Part shown: piece after piece, positions 51,886 through 60,516 of the stretch | Layout of the letters: each line of letters starts with the position of its first letter | How positions within the stretch are numbered: the first letter of the stretch is position 1 | Made by a program: the position numbers and the translations under genes | Notes under the pieces: model-generated | Told to the model about the DNA's origin: nothing | What the model saw: only the letters and a program-made list of their open reading frames with translations | The model's database searches: none | Source of the DNA: Sporosarcina sp. Te-1 | GTDB taxonomy: Bacteria > Bacillota > Bacilli > Bacillales_A > Planococcaceae | NCBI RefSeq assembly: GCF_017498505.1 | Contig: NZ_CP071798.1 | Coordinates: 186,001 to 250,000 of the forward strand | Direction: 5' to 3' | DNA length: 64,000 bases

Positions 51886-51906
51886 TCAATTGCAGTTCAA
51901 GGTCAG

Positions 51907-51953
51907 ACTGTAGGTGAACTCGAGAAATTCTTGAGGTTGCCTGCAGTTTTTTT
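51907..51953 (+). terminator. Terminator of yshE and small peptide gene
   Basis: Stem ACTGTAGG (51907-51914) / CCTGCAGT (51940-51947), inner AACTC/GAGGTT, seven T. Confidence 0.85.
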
Positions 51954-52108
51954 ATGGAAGAAAGCTAAAGTTGGGCTGTTCGACACAGACAGAATCAAAC
52001 GACTGCACTGCAAGCAACAAGTACGCCCACGAATTGAAGACTTGAGAAACGGGCAAGCATGCTAGCTAATAAAGTGATGATCTATATGACTCGTTCACAT
52101 TTGAGTAG

Positions 52109-52245
52109 CGCGCAAAAGACCTGTAAATTCGAGCATAAAAAGGCGTAAGCACGCATAAGAGTTGCGAACTCGCGCATACCATGCTAGAAAACGAGCATAA
52201 AAAGCAGCAACCGCGCATAAGAGGTGTGAATCCACGCATAATCTC
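52109..52245 (+). repeat. Phased 20/21-bp GCATAA tandem array
   Basis: Seven units start with C-[A/G]-[A/C]-GCATAA or a one-base variant. The GCATAA words begin at 52112 (GCAAAA), 52133, 52153, 52174 (GCATAC), 52195, 52215 and 52236, giving spacings of 21, 20, 21, 21, 20, 21, i.e. two helical turns. The words alternate between GAGCATAAAAA and CGCATAAGAG styles, while the intervening bases vary. It is not a CRISPR: units are short and lack separate spacers. Function unknown. Confidence 0.75.
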
Positions 52246-52373
52246 TCTTTCTACAAGGCACGGCTCCAGCTAAACTATAGGAAGCTAAAGAAAATTCCTC
52301 TCTTTATAAGAGACTGCCAGGAGAATAAGACTTTAGCACAAGGTATTTTTTAGCAGGAATTCTAATATTCTAT

Positions 52374-52402
52374 TTGAAAGCGGATTCATTTATAGATATA
52401 AT
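52374..52402 (+). promoter_or_regulatory. Promoter of lcfA operon, weak FadR box
   Basis: TTGAAA (52374-52379), 17-bp spacer, TATAAT (52397-52402). The 18-mer 52375-52392 matches the FadR operator TGAATGANTANTCATTCA at 12 of 16 defined positions and overlaps the -35 box. Confidence 0.7.
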
Positions 52403-52447
52403 TGATTAAATAAGGAATTTTCTAAGTATTAACAAGGGGGGATTCAA

Positions 52448-54148
52448 ATGACAGCACGGCCTTGGTTGGAGTTATACCCAGTCGGCATCGCTAAGACGAT
52501 TGAGTATGATCGTGTTCCAATTCATCAATTTCTGACGAATTCGGCTCAAAGGTTTCCGGACAAAACGGCTATGCATTTCATGGGGAGAAATATCACGTAT
52601 AAGGAATTTCACGAATCGGCATTGAAGTTTGCCAACTATTTACGGACAATCGGAATCGAAAAAGGGGATCGGGTGGCGATTATGCTGCCGAATTGTCCAC
52701 AAAGCGCAATTGCGTATTATGGCATCCTGTATGCAGGAGCAATTGTCGTACAGACCAATCCACTCTACACGGAACGGGAGATCGCATATCAAATGGCCGA
52801 TTCCGGCGCAAAAGCGATCATTTCATTGGATATCCTATTCCCTAGAATTTCGAAAGTTTTGAAAGAAACGGAGCTCGAGCATGTAATTATCACAGGCATT
52901 AAAGATTACTTGCCCTTCCCGAAAAATGTGATTTATCCATTCATTCAGAAGAAGGAACATGGGGTAACAGTGAAAGTGGAACATAGGGGGATGAACCATC
53001 TATTCACTGAAATCATGAAAGTCGGCAGCACGGATGCAATTACCTACGAATTCAATTACGATACCGATATCGCCCTGCTTCAATATACCGGGGGAACGAC
53101 GGGACCGCCGAAAGGAGTCATGCTGACGCATGCCAATCTGATTGCGAATACCCAGATGTGCCGTGAATGGCTCTACCAATGTGAAGACGGAAAAGAGACA
53201 GTGATGGGGATCTTGCCTTTTTTCCACGTGTACGGGATGACGACAGTATTAATTCTTTCTGTTATGCTAGGGAATAAGATGGTACTCCTGCCAAAATTCG
53301 ATTTTGATACGGCATTGAAGACAATTGATAAGCAGAAGCCGACGTTGTTTCCTGGAGCGCCGACGATTTATATCGGCTTGTTGAACCATCCCAAGTTGGC
53401 CAGCTTCGATTTATCCTCAATAAAAGCTTGTATTAGTGGTTCGGCGGCCTTGCCAGTCGAAGTGCAGGATAAGTTTGAGCAATTGACAGGCGGCAAATTG
53501 GTGGAAGGCTATGGTCTTACAGAAACCTCTCCAGTTGCCATTGCAAATTTTGTGTGGGATGGCGAGCGTGTAAAAGGCTCGATTGGCGTCCCGTGGCCGG
53601 ATACCGATGTCTGCATTCTCGGACCTGAAACATCGGAATCACTCCCGGTCGGTGAAGTCGGGGAAATCGCAGTCAAAGGTCCTCAAGTGATGAAGGGGTA
53701 TTGGAACAGGCCCGAGGAAACGGCAGAGACATTCCGAGACGGCTGGTTATTGACAGGCGATCTTGGCTATATGGATGCCAAAGGTTACTTTTACGTGGTA
53801 GATCGCAAAAAAGATATGATCATCGCTAGCGGATTCAATATCTATCCGAGAGAAATTGAGGAAGTCCTGTACGAGCACGAAGCGGTTCAGGAGTGTGTTG
53901 TTGCCGGCGTACCTGACCCTTATCGCGGTGAGACGGTTAAAGCATATATCGTCTTGAAGGAGGGTAAAGAAGCGACGAAGGAGCAATTGGATGCATTCTG
54001 CAGACAACATTTAGCATCATATAAAGTACCGAGGCAGTATGAGTTTCGGAAGGAGTTGCCGAAAACGGCTGTTGGCAAAATTTTACGGCGAGCTCTCGTG
54101 GATGAGGAAAAGAAAAAATCAGAGACGAAGATAAAAGCATCTGTATAA
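52448..54148 (+). CDS. lcfA: Long-chain fatty-acid--CoA ligase
   Basis: A 566-residue adenylate-forming enzyme that activates fatty acids with ATP and CoA for beta-oxidation. The AMP-binding P-loop YTGGTTGPPKGVMLTH is at about 213-228, the A5 motif YGLTETSP at about 357, A7 LTGDLGYMD, A8 DRKKDMIIASGFNIYPREIE, and the A10 Lys in PKTAVGKILRR. It opens the operon lcfA-fadR-fadB-etfB-etfA. ATG follows AAGGGGGGA. Regulation by FadR (relieved by long-chain acyl-CoA) is inferred from the operator-like sequences and the B. subtilis model. Confidence 0.95.
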   Translation: MTARPWLELYPVGIAKTIEYDRVPIHQFLTNSAQRFPDKTAMHFMGRNITYKEFHESALKFANYLRTIGIEKGDRVAIMLPNCPQSAIAYYGILYAGAIVVQTNPLYTEREIAYQMADSGAKAIISLDILFPRISKVLKETELEHVIITGIKDYLPFPKNVIYPFIQKKEHGVTVKVEHRGMNHLFTEIMKVGSTDAITYEFNYDTDIALLQYTGGTTGPPKGVMLTHANLIANTQMCREWLYQCEDGKETVMGILPFFHVYGMTTVLILSVMLGNKMVLLPKFDFDTALKTIDKQKPTLFPGAPTIYIGLLNHPKLASFDLSSIKACISGSAALPVEVQDKFEQLTGGKLVEGYGLTETSPVAIANFVWDGERVKGSIGVPWPDTDVCILGPETSESLPVGEVGEIAVKGPQVMKGYWNRPEETAETFRDGWLLTGDLGYMDAKGYFYVVDRKKDMIIASGFNIYPREIEEVLYEHEAVQECVVAGVPDPYRGETVKAYIVLKEGKEATKEQLDAFCRQHLASYKVPRQYEFRKELPKTAVGKILRRALVDEEKKKSETKIKASV

Positions 54149-54151
54149 CGC

Positions 54152-54212
54152 TTGACGACAAACGAATAAACGATTATTATGAAAATATGAATGAATCATC
54201 ATTCATATTTTC
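54152..54212 (+). promoter_or_regulatory. fadR promoter and FadR operator
   Basis: TTGACG (54152-54157), 17-bp spacer, TATTAT (54175-54180). Directly after it is a perfect inverted repeat with 14-bp arms (54181-54194 and 54199-54212) around ATCA; its core TGAATGAATCATCATTCA (54188-54205) matches the FadR box with one mismatch. The operator covers the start point, so FadR should repress its own internal promoter. Confidence 0.8.
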
Positions 54213-54235
54213 TTTTTATGATGGTGGTGATGAGA

Positions 54236-54817
54236 ATGAAGCGGGATAAACCAAAATACAAACAAATCGTAGATGCTGCAGTCGTCGTCATAGCCGAAAA
54301 CGGGTATCATCAGGCACAAGTATCGAAAATCGCCAAAGAGGCTGGTGTCGCAGATGGAACGATCTATCTTTATTTTAAAAATAAAGAGGATATCTTAATC
54401 TCGGTATTCCGCGAAAAAATGGGGATTTTCGTACATAAGCTGGAAGAAATATTGAAAAAAGAAATCTCAGCAACAGAAAAACTGTTCAAGATGATTGAAA
54501 ATCATTTCAAAGTTCTTCATGACGATCGCCACCTAGCAATTGTGACACAGTTGGAATTACGACAGTCCAATAAAGATTTACGTTTACGTATCAATGAAGT
54601 GCTCAAGGAGTATTTAGGTTTGCTCGATTCGATATTGAATGAAGGAATCGAGAATGGTGAATTTGATGCGCGTCTGGATACGCGGCTTGGCCGCCAGATG
54701 GTCTTTGGTACAATTGATGAAACAATTACATCTTGGGTGATGAACGACCAAAAATACGATTTGATGAAACTTGCTCCCGAAGTGCATCGTTTGCTCTTGA
54801 ACGGAATGAAAGCGTAA
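54236..54817 (+). CDS. fadR: TetR-family fatty-acid degradation repressor FadR
   Basis: A 193-residue TetR repressor. The N-terminal HTH (YKQIVDAAVVVIAENGYHQAQ, split; VSKIAKEAGVADGTIYLYFKNKEDIL at about 28-53) is nearly the B. subtilis FadR (YsiA) sequence; the C-terminal helices form the acyl-CoA pocket. It represses beta-oxidation genes until bound by long-chain acyl-CoA. ATG at 54236 (MKRDKPKY) follows GGTGGTGATG; upstream in-frame ATGs at 54191-54230 lie in the operator and leader. The gene lies inside the operon it controls, and it also has its own promoter. Confidence 0.93.
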   Translation: MKRDKPKYKQIVDAAVVVIAENGYHQAQVSKIAKEAGVADGTIYLYFKNKEDILISVFREKMGIFVHKLEEILKKEISATEKLFKMIENHFKVLHDDRHLAIVTQLELRQSNKDLRLRINEVLKEYLGLLDSILNEGIENGEFDARLDTRLGRQMVFGTIDETITSWVMNDQKYDLMKLAPEVHRLLLNGMKA

Positions 54818-54883
54818 TCATCGATGAATGGTTCGATTTGATCTTGCAGTTATCACAAAGTGGTAAGAAGGGATTGGTGTAGT

Positions 54884-55657
54884 ATGGAGTATATTGGGGT
54901 TTCTCGGGAAGATGGGGTTGCCGTTCTGACAATTGATCGACCGCCGGCGAATGCGTTGGCCAGTGCGGTTATCAAGGAAATCGGCGAGGCGTTGGAACAG
55001 TTACAAGATGACCAGTCTGCTAGAGTAATTGTTTTGCGCGGAGAAGGTAGATTTTTCTCTGCAGGTGCAGATATCAAGGAATTCACAACGGTGGAAACGG
55101 GTCAAGAATTTTCGATTCTCTCTGCACAAGGGCAAGACGTGTTCGAACGTATTGAAAGTTATCCGAAACCGGTCATTGCCTCCATTCATGGAGCAGCGCT
55201 TGGTGGCGGGTTGGAATTGGCCATGAGCTGTCACATCCGCCTTGTAACCGAAAAGGCGAAGCTCGGCCTCCCCGAATTGCAGCTCGGATTGATTCCTGGA
55301 TTTGCCGGAACACAGCGGCTGCCGCGCTATGTCGGCATGGCAAAAGCGGCAGAAATGCTGCTCACTAGCGAACCGATTAGTGGGGAAGAGGCAGTCCGCC
55401 TTGGATTGGCAAATCATGCCTATGCGGAGGATGAGCTGTTTCCGAAGACTATGGAACTTGCGAAGAAAATAGCGAAGAAGAGCCCGGTCGCCATGAAAGC
55501 TGCCCTTCGAATGCTTCAATATACTAAATCCGAATCTTACTATGAAGGGGTAAAGGCAGAAGCGGATTCGTTCGGTGAAGTCTTTGTGTCCGAAGATGCG
55601 AAAGAGGGAATACAAGCGTTTATTGAAAAAAGGGAACCTAAATTTAAAGGGAATTAA
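54884..55657 (+). CDS. fadB: Enoyl-CoA hydratase FadB
   Basis: A 257-residue crotonase-fold enzyme that hydrates trans-2-enoyl-CoA in beta-oxidation. The oxyanion-hole motif is FSAGADIKEF (about 61-70) and the second is HGAALGGGLELAMSCHIRL (about 98-116); catalytic Glu residues are in GGGLELAM and LPELQLGLIPGFAGTQRL. ATG at 54884 is preceded by AAGGGATTGG; the frame to 54860 is not needed. Third gene of the fatty-acid operon, 66 nt after fadR. Confidence 0.93.
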   Translation: MEYIGVSREDGVAVLTIDRPPANALASAVIKEIGEALEQLQDDQSARVIVLRGEGRFFSAGADIKEFTTVETGQEFSILSAQGQDVFERIESYPKPVIASIHGAALGGGLELAMSCHIRLVTEKAKLGLPELQLGLIPGFAGTQRLPRYVGMAKAAEMLLTSEPISGEEAVRLGLANHAYAEDELFPKTMELAKKIAKKSPVAMKAALRMLQYTKSESYYEGVKAEADSFGEVFVSEDAKEGIQAFIEKREPKFKGN

Positions 55658-55674
55658 TAGAGGAGGTAACTAGT

Positions 55675-56448
55675 ATGAACATTTATGCGTTAGTGAAACG
55701 TACTTTTGATACAGAAGAGAAAATCGCTGTAACGAACGGTAAGATTGTTGACGACGGTGCAGAATTCATCATTAACCCTTACGATGAGTACGCAATTGAA
55801 GAAGCGATTCAAATTCGTGATGAGCATGGCGGCGAAGTCACTGTCATCACGATTGGTGACGAAGAGTCCGAAAAGCAGCTTCGTACTGCGCTTGCCATGG
55901 GAGCTGACAAAGCAGTCCTCATTAATACGGAAGATGATTTGGACGAGATGGATGAGTTTACAGTTGCCAAACTCATTGCAGAATACTTGAAAGACAAAAA
56001 CGCAGATGTAATCCTGGCTGGAAATGTGGCGATTGACGGCGGGTCTGGCCAAGTTGGTCCACGGGTTGCAGAGTTACTGGGCATTAATTATGTAACAACG
56101 ATCACTAATCTGGAAATCGACGGTACATCCGTGAAAATCGTCCGTGATGTCGAGGGCGATTCTGAAACGATCGAAACTTCGTTGCCTCTTCTCGTAACGG
56201 CTCAACAAGGTTTAAATGAACCTCGTTACCCATCTTTGCCTGGCATCATGAAAGCGAAGAAAAAACCGCTTGAGGAATTGGAATTGGATGACTTGGCTAT
56301 TGACGAAGATGATGTGGAAGCCAAAACGGAAACCGTTGAGATCTTCCTGCCTCCTGCTAAAGAAGCTGGCCGGGTGCTAGAAGGGGACCTGTCAGACCAA
56401 GTGAAGGAACTTGTAGACCTATTGAATAAAGAAGCGAAAGTGCTATAA
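55675..56448 (+). CDS. etfB: Electron transfer flavoprotein beta subunit
   Basis: A 257-residue EtfB that pairs with EtfA to carry electrons from acyl-CoA dehydrogenases to the quinone pool. VKRTFDTEEKI and NPYDEYAIEEAIQIRD (near residue 35), TIGDEESEKQLRTALAMGADKAVLI (split around 60-85) and PLLVTAQQGLNEPRYPSLPGIMKAKKKP near residue 180-205 are EtfB signatures. SD AGAGGAGGTAAC. The acyl-CoA dehydrogenase itself is not in this operon. Confidence 0.95.
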   Translation: MNIYALVKRTFDTEEKIAVTNGKIVDDGAEFIINPYDEYAIEEAIQIRDEHGGEVTVITIGDEESEKQLRTALAMGADKAVLINTEDDLDEMDEFTVAKLIAEYLKDKNADVILAGNVAIDGGSGQVGPRVAELLGINYVTTITNLEIDGTSVKIVRDVEGDSETIETSLPLLVTAQQGLNEPRYPSLPGIMKAKKKPLEELELDDLAIDEDDVEAKTETVEIFLPPAKEAGRVLEGDLSDQVKELVDLLNKEAKVL

Positions 56449-56482
56449 ATCGATTTTCATATTGTAATAGGAGGGACTCATT

Positions 56483-57457
56483 ATGTCTAAAAAAGTATTG
56501 GTACTTGGCGAAGCACGAGAAGGAGCTTTGCGTAATGTATCGTTCGAGGCAATCGCAGCCGCAAAAACGGTTTCGGGCGGCGGAGAAGTCGTCGGCCTTC
56601 TCGTAGGAGATTCAGTGCAATCGTTAGCTGAAGAAATGATCCAATTCGGTGCAGATCGTGTCGTATCAGTAGAACATCCTCATTTGAAGCATTATACATC
56701 CGATGGATATGGTCAGGCATTCATGGCTGTGTATGAGCAAGAAAAACCGGATGCTGTTGCATTCGGGCACACAGCACTCGGAAAGGACCTATCCCCAAAA
56801 ATTGCAAGTAAACTGGGCAGTGGTTTGATTTCTGATGTAACTGCTATTGAAGGAGAGGGAGATGAAGCGCTTTTTGTCCGCCCGATCTATTCCGGCAAAG
56901 CATTTGAAAAAGTGAAGAACAAAGAGGACCTGTTATTCTTCACGATCCGTCCTAACAACATTGCCCCATTAGAGAAGGACACGAGCCGTACCGGTGAGGC
57001 CTCTTCTGTTTCTGTCGACATTACAAATCTACGTACTATTATTAAGGATGTTGTCCGCAAGTCGACAGAAGGTGTAGATCTATCAGAAGCAAAAGTCGTT
57101 GTAGCTGGCGGCCGTGGAGTAAAAAGTACGGATGGATTCAAGCCGCTTGAAGAATTGGCGAACTTGCTTGGTGGCGCAGTGGGTGCATCCCGAGGCGCAT
57201 GTGACGCGGAATACTGCGATTATTCCTTGCAAATTGGGCAGACGGGTAAAGTGGTCACGCCTGATTTATATATCGCGGCTGGCATATCCGGCGCCATTCA
57301 ACATATGGCCGGCATGTCGAACTCCAAGGTAATTGTAGCGATTAACAAAGATCCGGAAGCCAACATTTTTAAAGTGGCGGACTATGGAATTGTTGGCGAT
57401 TTATTTGAAGTGATCCCGATGATGATCGAAGAAATTAAAAAGGTTAAAACCAATTGA
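56483..57457 (+). CDS. etfA: Electron transfer flavoprotein alpha subunit
   Basis: A 324-residue FAD-binding EtfA. The N-terminal adenine-nucleotide-like domain (VLGEAREGALRNVSFEAI) leads to the C-terminal FAD domain with VVAGGRGVKSTDGF, GGAVGASRGACDAEYCDYSLQIGQTGKVVTPDLYIAAGISGAIQH split over about 225-275, and INKDPEANIFKVADYGIVGDL, the EtfA signature. SD TAGGAGGG. It is the last gene of the operon, 34 nt after etfB, followed by a terminator. Confidence 0.96.
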   Translation: MSKKVLVLGEAREGALRNVSFEAIAAAKTVSGGGEVVGLLVGDSVQSLAEEMIQFGADRVVSVEHPHLKHYTSDGYGQAFMAVYEQEKPDAVAFGHTALGKDLSPKIASKLGSGLISDVTAIEGEGDEALFVRPIYSGKAFEKVKNKEDLLFFTIRPNNIAPLEKDTSRTGEASSVSVDITNLRTIIKDVVRKSTEGVDLSEAKVVVAGGRGVKSTDGFKPLEELANLLGGAVGASRGACDAEYCDYSLQIGQTGKVVTPDLYIAAGISGAIQHMAGMSNSKVIVAINKDPEANIFKVADYGIVGDLFEVIPMMIEEIKKVKTN

Positions 57458-57461
57458 TTTG

Positions 57462-57493
57462 GAGGGCTCCCTATCTCTCAGGGAGCCTTCTTT
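57462..57493 (+). terminator. Terminator of the lcfA-etfA operon
   Basis: Perfect 8-bp stem GGCTCCCT (57464-57471) / AGGGAGCC (57479-57486), then TTCTTTC. Confidence 0.85.
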
Positions 57494-57509
57494 CATGGGC
57501 AAGCATAAA

Positions 57510-57539
57510 TTTAGCCCCGTTTCTAGGGGCGTGCTATAA
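57510..57539 (+). promoter_or_regulatory. trxA promoter (extended -10)
   Basis: TGCTATAAT (57531-57539) is an extended -10; the -35 is weak. An inverted repeat GCCCC-N7-GGGGC lies in the spacer region (about 57513-57529) and could be a regulator site. Confidence 0.55.
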
Positions 57540-57577
57540 TTCATGAAGAGTTGTATTTTAAAAGGAGGAATTACAAA

Positions 57578-57892
57578 ATGGCTATCGTACATGCTACGGA
57601 TTCAGACTTTAAAGATCAAACAAAAGAAGGACTCGTCCTTGTCGATTTCTGGGCTACTTGGTGTGGACCTTGCAAAATGATCGCGCCTGTTCTTGAAGAA
57701 CTGGATGGCGATTTGGAAGGCAAAGCAAAGATCGTGAAAGTAGACGTCGATGAAAACCAAGCGACTGCTGGTGAGTTCGGCATCATGTCCATTCCAACGC
57801 TCGTTCTTTTCAAAGATGGTGAAATCGTAGATAAGGTCGTCGGTTTCCAACCGAAAGAACAACTGGCGGAAATGATTGAAAAACACGCGTAA
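57578..57892 (+). CDS. trxA: Thioredoxin
   Basis: A 104-residue cytoplasmic thioredoxin, the disulfide reductant for ribonucleotide reductase and many other proteins. The active site is W-C-G-P-C in FWATWCGPCKM (Cys about 29 and 32), the cis-Pro is in MSIPTLVLF, and the buried Asp is in VLVDFW. ATG at 57578 follows AGGAGGAATT; a longer frame back to 57551 is leader. It has its own promoter and terminator between etfA and uvrC, as in B. subtilis. Confidence 0.97.
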   Translation: MAIVHATDSDFKDQTKEGLVLVDFWATWCGPCKMIAPVLEELDGDLEGKAKIVKVDVDENQATAGEFGIMSIPTLVLFKDGEIVDKVVGFQPKEQLAEMIEKHA

Positions 57893-57903
57893 TTGATTAC
57901 CAA

Positions 57904-57935
57904 AACCGGGAACCTATACAGGAACCCGGTTTTTT
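57904..57935 (+). terminator. Terminator of trxA
   Basis: Stem AACCGGG (57904-57910) / CCCGGTT (57925-57931), inner CCT/AGG, six T. It ends 15 nt before uvrC. Confidence 0.85.
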
Positions 57936-57949
57936 GATAGGTGATATAG

Positions 57950-59737
57950 ATGAATGACTTAATCGAACAAAAACTCGCGTTACTGCCCGATCTTCCCGGC
58001 TGCTACTTAATGAAAGACCGGCAGGGGACTATTATTTACGTAGGCAAGGCGAAAATCTTGAAAAACCGGGTGCGCAGCTATTTTACGGGGAGCCATGATG
58101 CAAAGACCCAACGGCTTGTCGGCGAAATAGAGGATTTTGAGTATATTGTAACTTTGTCGAATATCGAAGCGCTGATCCTCGAATTGAATTTAATTAAACA
58201 ATATGATCCTAAATACAATATCATGCTAAAGGACGACAAGACATATCCCTATTTGAAGTTGACGTCTGAAAGGCATCCGAAATTGATCGTCACAAGGCAA
58301 TTAAAAAAAGATAAAGGGAAATATTTCGGCCCTTACCCGAATGCGACAGCTGCCCATGAAACGAAAAAGCTGCTGGATCGGCTCTATCCGTATCGGAAGT
58401 GCCATACGCTGCCAGATCGAGTTTGCCTTTACTATCATTTAGGGCAATGTCTCGCTCCTTGTGTCAATGATGTTTCGGTCGAGACCTATAAAGAAATGAC
58501 CGATAACATTACCCGTTTTTTAAATGGCGGTTATAAAACGGTGAAAACGGAATTGACCGAGAAAATGAAAATCGCGGCAGAAAACCTGGAATTTGAACGG
58601 GCGAAGGAGTATCGCGATCAAATTGCCAACATCGAAGCTGTTATGGAGAAGCAGACCATGACAATGAATGATTTTACGGACCGGGATATTTTTGGCTATG
58701 CGGTTGAAAAAGGGTGGATGTGCGTACAAGTCTTTTTTGTGAGGCAAGGAAAACTGATTGAACGGGATGTTTCCATCTTTCCGCTTTATCAGGATCCAGA
58801 GGATGAATTCCTGACGTATATCGGGCAATTTTACGGAAAAACCGGCCATTTATTGCCAAAAGAAATTCTATTGCCGGACGGAGTCGATTTGGAGATTGTA
58901 AAGCAGCTGCTTCAAACGAACTGCTATATACCTCAACGAGGGAAAAAGAAGGACCTCGTCAAGCTGGCAGCAAAGAATGCGAAAATTTCGTTGCAGGAAA
59001 AGTTCCAGTTGATCGAACGGCAGGAGCAGCGGACAATCGGGGCTTGTGACGAGCTGGGTGAAGCAATGAATATCGCTGCGCCATTCCGTATCGAAGCGTT
59101 CGATAACTCTCATACTGGAGGTGTCGATCCTGTATCGGCGATGGTATCTTTTGTCGATGGCAAGCCGAACCGCAAGGATTATCGCAAATATAAAACCAAA
59201 ACGGCTGCTGCGCATGATGATTACGGAGCGATGCGGGAAGTTGTCCGCAGACGTTATATCCGGGTGTTGAAAGAAGATTTGCCTCTGCCTGACTTGATCA
59301 TCATCGATGGGGGAAAAGGCCAGATGGAAATTGCCCGGGAAGTCATTGAGGACGAACTTGGACTCTCCATTCCGATCGCTGGTCTGGCAAAGGATGAGAA
59401 GCACCAGACGGCACAGCTGTTATATGGGAATCCGATTGAAATCGTTCCATTAAAAAAGACGAGTGAGGCATTTTATTTGCTGCAACGGATCCAGGACGAA
59501 GTCCATCGGTTTGCTATCACCTTCCATCGACAACGACGGGATGCGGGCTCATTAGCCTCTTCACTCGATGCGATTCCTGGTATCGGAGCCAAGCGGAAAA
59601 AACAGCTATTAAAGCATTTCGGGTCTATGAAAAAGATAAAAGCTGCCAGTTTGGATGAACTGAGGGGTGCGGGACTTCCGGAATCTGTGGCCAATCAGGT
59701 GATCGGGCATTTTAGAGAGGAAGAAAAAGGAGAATAG
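57950..59737 (+). CDS. uvrC: Excinuclease ABC subunit C
   Basis: A 595-residue dual-incision nuclease of nucleotide-excision repair. The N-terminal GIY-YIG domain ([19 protein letters not shown], about 15-33) makes the 3' cut; a UVR motif ([13 protein letters not shown], about 205-217) contacts UvrB; the RNase-H-like domain ([30 protein letters not shown]) makes the 5' cut; and two helix-hairpin-helix motifs ([18 protein letters not shown]) end the protein. ATG has a TAGGTGATATAG ribosome site. It is the only gene between trxA and yslB, whereas B. subtilis also has lysC there. Confidence 0.96.
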   Translation: MNDLIEQKLALLPDLPGCYLMKDRQGTIIYVGKAKILKNRVRSYFTGSHDAKTQRLVGEIEDFEYIVTLSNIEALILELNLIKQYDPKYNIMLKDDKTYPYLKLTSERHPKLIVTRQLKKDKGKYFGPYPNATAAHETKKLLDRLYPYRKCHTLPDRVCLYYHLGQCLAPCVNDVSVETYKEMTDNITRFLNGGYKTVKTELTEKMKIAAENLEFERAKEYRDQIANIEAVMEKQTMTMNDFTDRDIFGYAVEKGWMCVQVFFVRQGKLIERDVSIFPLYQDPEDEFLTYIGQFYGKTGHLLPKEILLPDGVDLEIVKQLLQTNCYIPQRGKKKDLVKLAAKNAKISLQEKFQLIERQEQRTIGACDELGEAMNIAAPFRIEAFDNSHTGGVDPVSAMVSFVDGKPNRKDYRKYKTKTAAAHDDYGAMREVVRRRYIRVLKEDLPLPDLIIIDGGKGQMEIAREVIEDELGLSIPIAGLAKDEKHQTAQLLYGNPIEIVPLKKTSEAFYLLQRIQDEVHRFAITFHRQRRDAGSLASSLDAIPGIGAKRKKQLLKHFGSMKKIKAASLDELRGAGLPESVANQVIGHFREEEKGE

Positions 59738-59741
59738 GTGG

Positions 59742-59781
59742 AATCGGGAGAAAGGTCGATCAACCCCTCTCTTCCGATCAC
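59742..59781 (+). terminator. Probable terminator of uvrC
   Basis: Imperfect stem ATCGGGAGAaaGG (from about 59742) with CCTCTCTTCCGAT (to about 59777). No T-run, so confidence is low. Confidence 0.4.
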
Positions 59782-59886
59782 CTACGTTCGTTACTTATGA
59801 GTCAATATAGGCTGAGTATGCCTACAGTACAGCAGACAAAGTGATGGTCGGCTCCATTCATCCTATCGAGTCCGGGCAGGAAGCGT

Positions 59887-60363
59887 TCAGTTGTCTATGA
59901 CTGTTTTGACATCCCATTTGGCAATGAAACGAACTCGATCGTGCGGTATATCTTTCTGTCCATAGCATTCAGTCAAAAATCCATTCAATTTTTGGAGCTG
60001 TTCCGCAATGAAACCTGCCTCTAATTGATATGATCGGTTTTCGATGACGAGCCGTTCCATCGGCCCTAACACAAAGTGCAGCTCATCTTTGTCCTCTTTT
60101 TCCAGAACAAGCTGTCCCCATCCTGCTTCTGCAAAAAAAGAGGGGAGCTCATCGGCCTCGAAAATCGGGAATTTCCGGGCAACCTCCTTGCCTGACCAGT
60201 ACAAGATATCGTCTTCGTGCTTTCCTAATATTGTCGGTAAAACATGATCCCGTAATATCTCGTATCCGAGACGTGTCGGCGAATCATATGTAGGTTTTTC
60301 CACTTGGCATGCAATCCTTTCGGAAGAAAAATCTGGATGTGTGTTTCCAGTATGTAGGGGCAT
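59887..60363 (-). CDS. yslB: DUF2507 protein YslB
   Basis: A 158-residue cytoplasmic protein of the DUF2507 family, whose fold resembles V4R/BLH-type small-molecule-binding domains. LGYEILRDHVLPTILGKHEDDILYW (about 32-56), KFPIFEADELPSFFAEAGWGQL and SYQLEAGFIAEQLQKLNG are family features. In B. subtilis yslB also lies just upstream of and opposite to sdhCAB. The start is unsure: ATG at 60363 has a distant AAGGCGA, and GTG near residue 21 (after AAAGGA) is possible. Biological role unknown. Confidence 0.82.
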   Translation of the reverse strand: MPLHTGNTHPDFSSERIACQVEKPTYDSPTRLGYEILRDHVLPTILGKHEDDILYWSGKEVARKFPIFEADELPSFFAEAGWGQLVLEKEDKDELHFVLGPMERLVIENRSYQLEAGFIAEQLQKLNGFLTECYGQKDIPHDRVRFIAKWDVKTVIDN

Positions 60364-60381
60364 ATAAAAGTCCAGATCGCC

Positions 60382-60410
60382 TTGACCTGCTCAAAAGTGA
60401 GGAGTACAAT
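60382..60410 (+). promoter_or_regulatory. Promoter of sdhCAB
   Basis: TTGACC (60382-60387), 17-bp spacer, TACAAT (60405-60410). Start point near 60417; leader of about 100 nt. It points straight at the yslB promoter on the other strand. Confidence 0.7.
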
Positions 60411-60423
60411 GTACATGTTATAT

Positions 60424-60451
60424 ATTGTACCATGAAGGGCCATGCCGTCAA
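60424..60451 (-). promoter_or_regulatory. Promoter of yslB
   Basis: On the minus strand TTGACG (complement of 60446-60451), 16-bp spacer, TACAAT (complement of 60424-60429). With the sdhC -10 it forms the inverted repeat GTACAAT (60404-60410) ... ATTGTAC (60424-60430). Confidence 0.6.
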
Positions 60452-60516
60452 AGGCTCATCGGACGATCAGTTCTGCAATTGATTCGCTGGCTCATAAATA
60501 AGGGAGGGTAAAAGAC

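Larger units (their letters stand above)
51954..52447. other. Long intergenic region upstream of lcfA
   Basis: About 490 bp without a plausible gene. It holds a phased repeat array (52109-52245), a palindrome-rich word GCATGCTAGC (52057-52066), and the lcfA promoter (52374-52402). Confidence 0.7.

Noticed and set aside
52109..52245. CRISPR array
   Set aside because: Repeats are only 6-9 bp at 20-21 bp intervals with no 25-40 bp direct repeats or unique spacers, and no cas genes are present.
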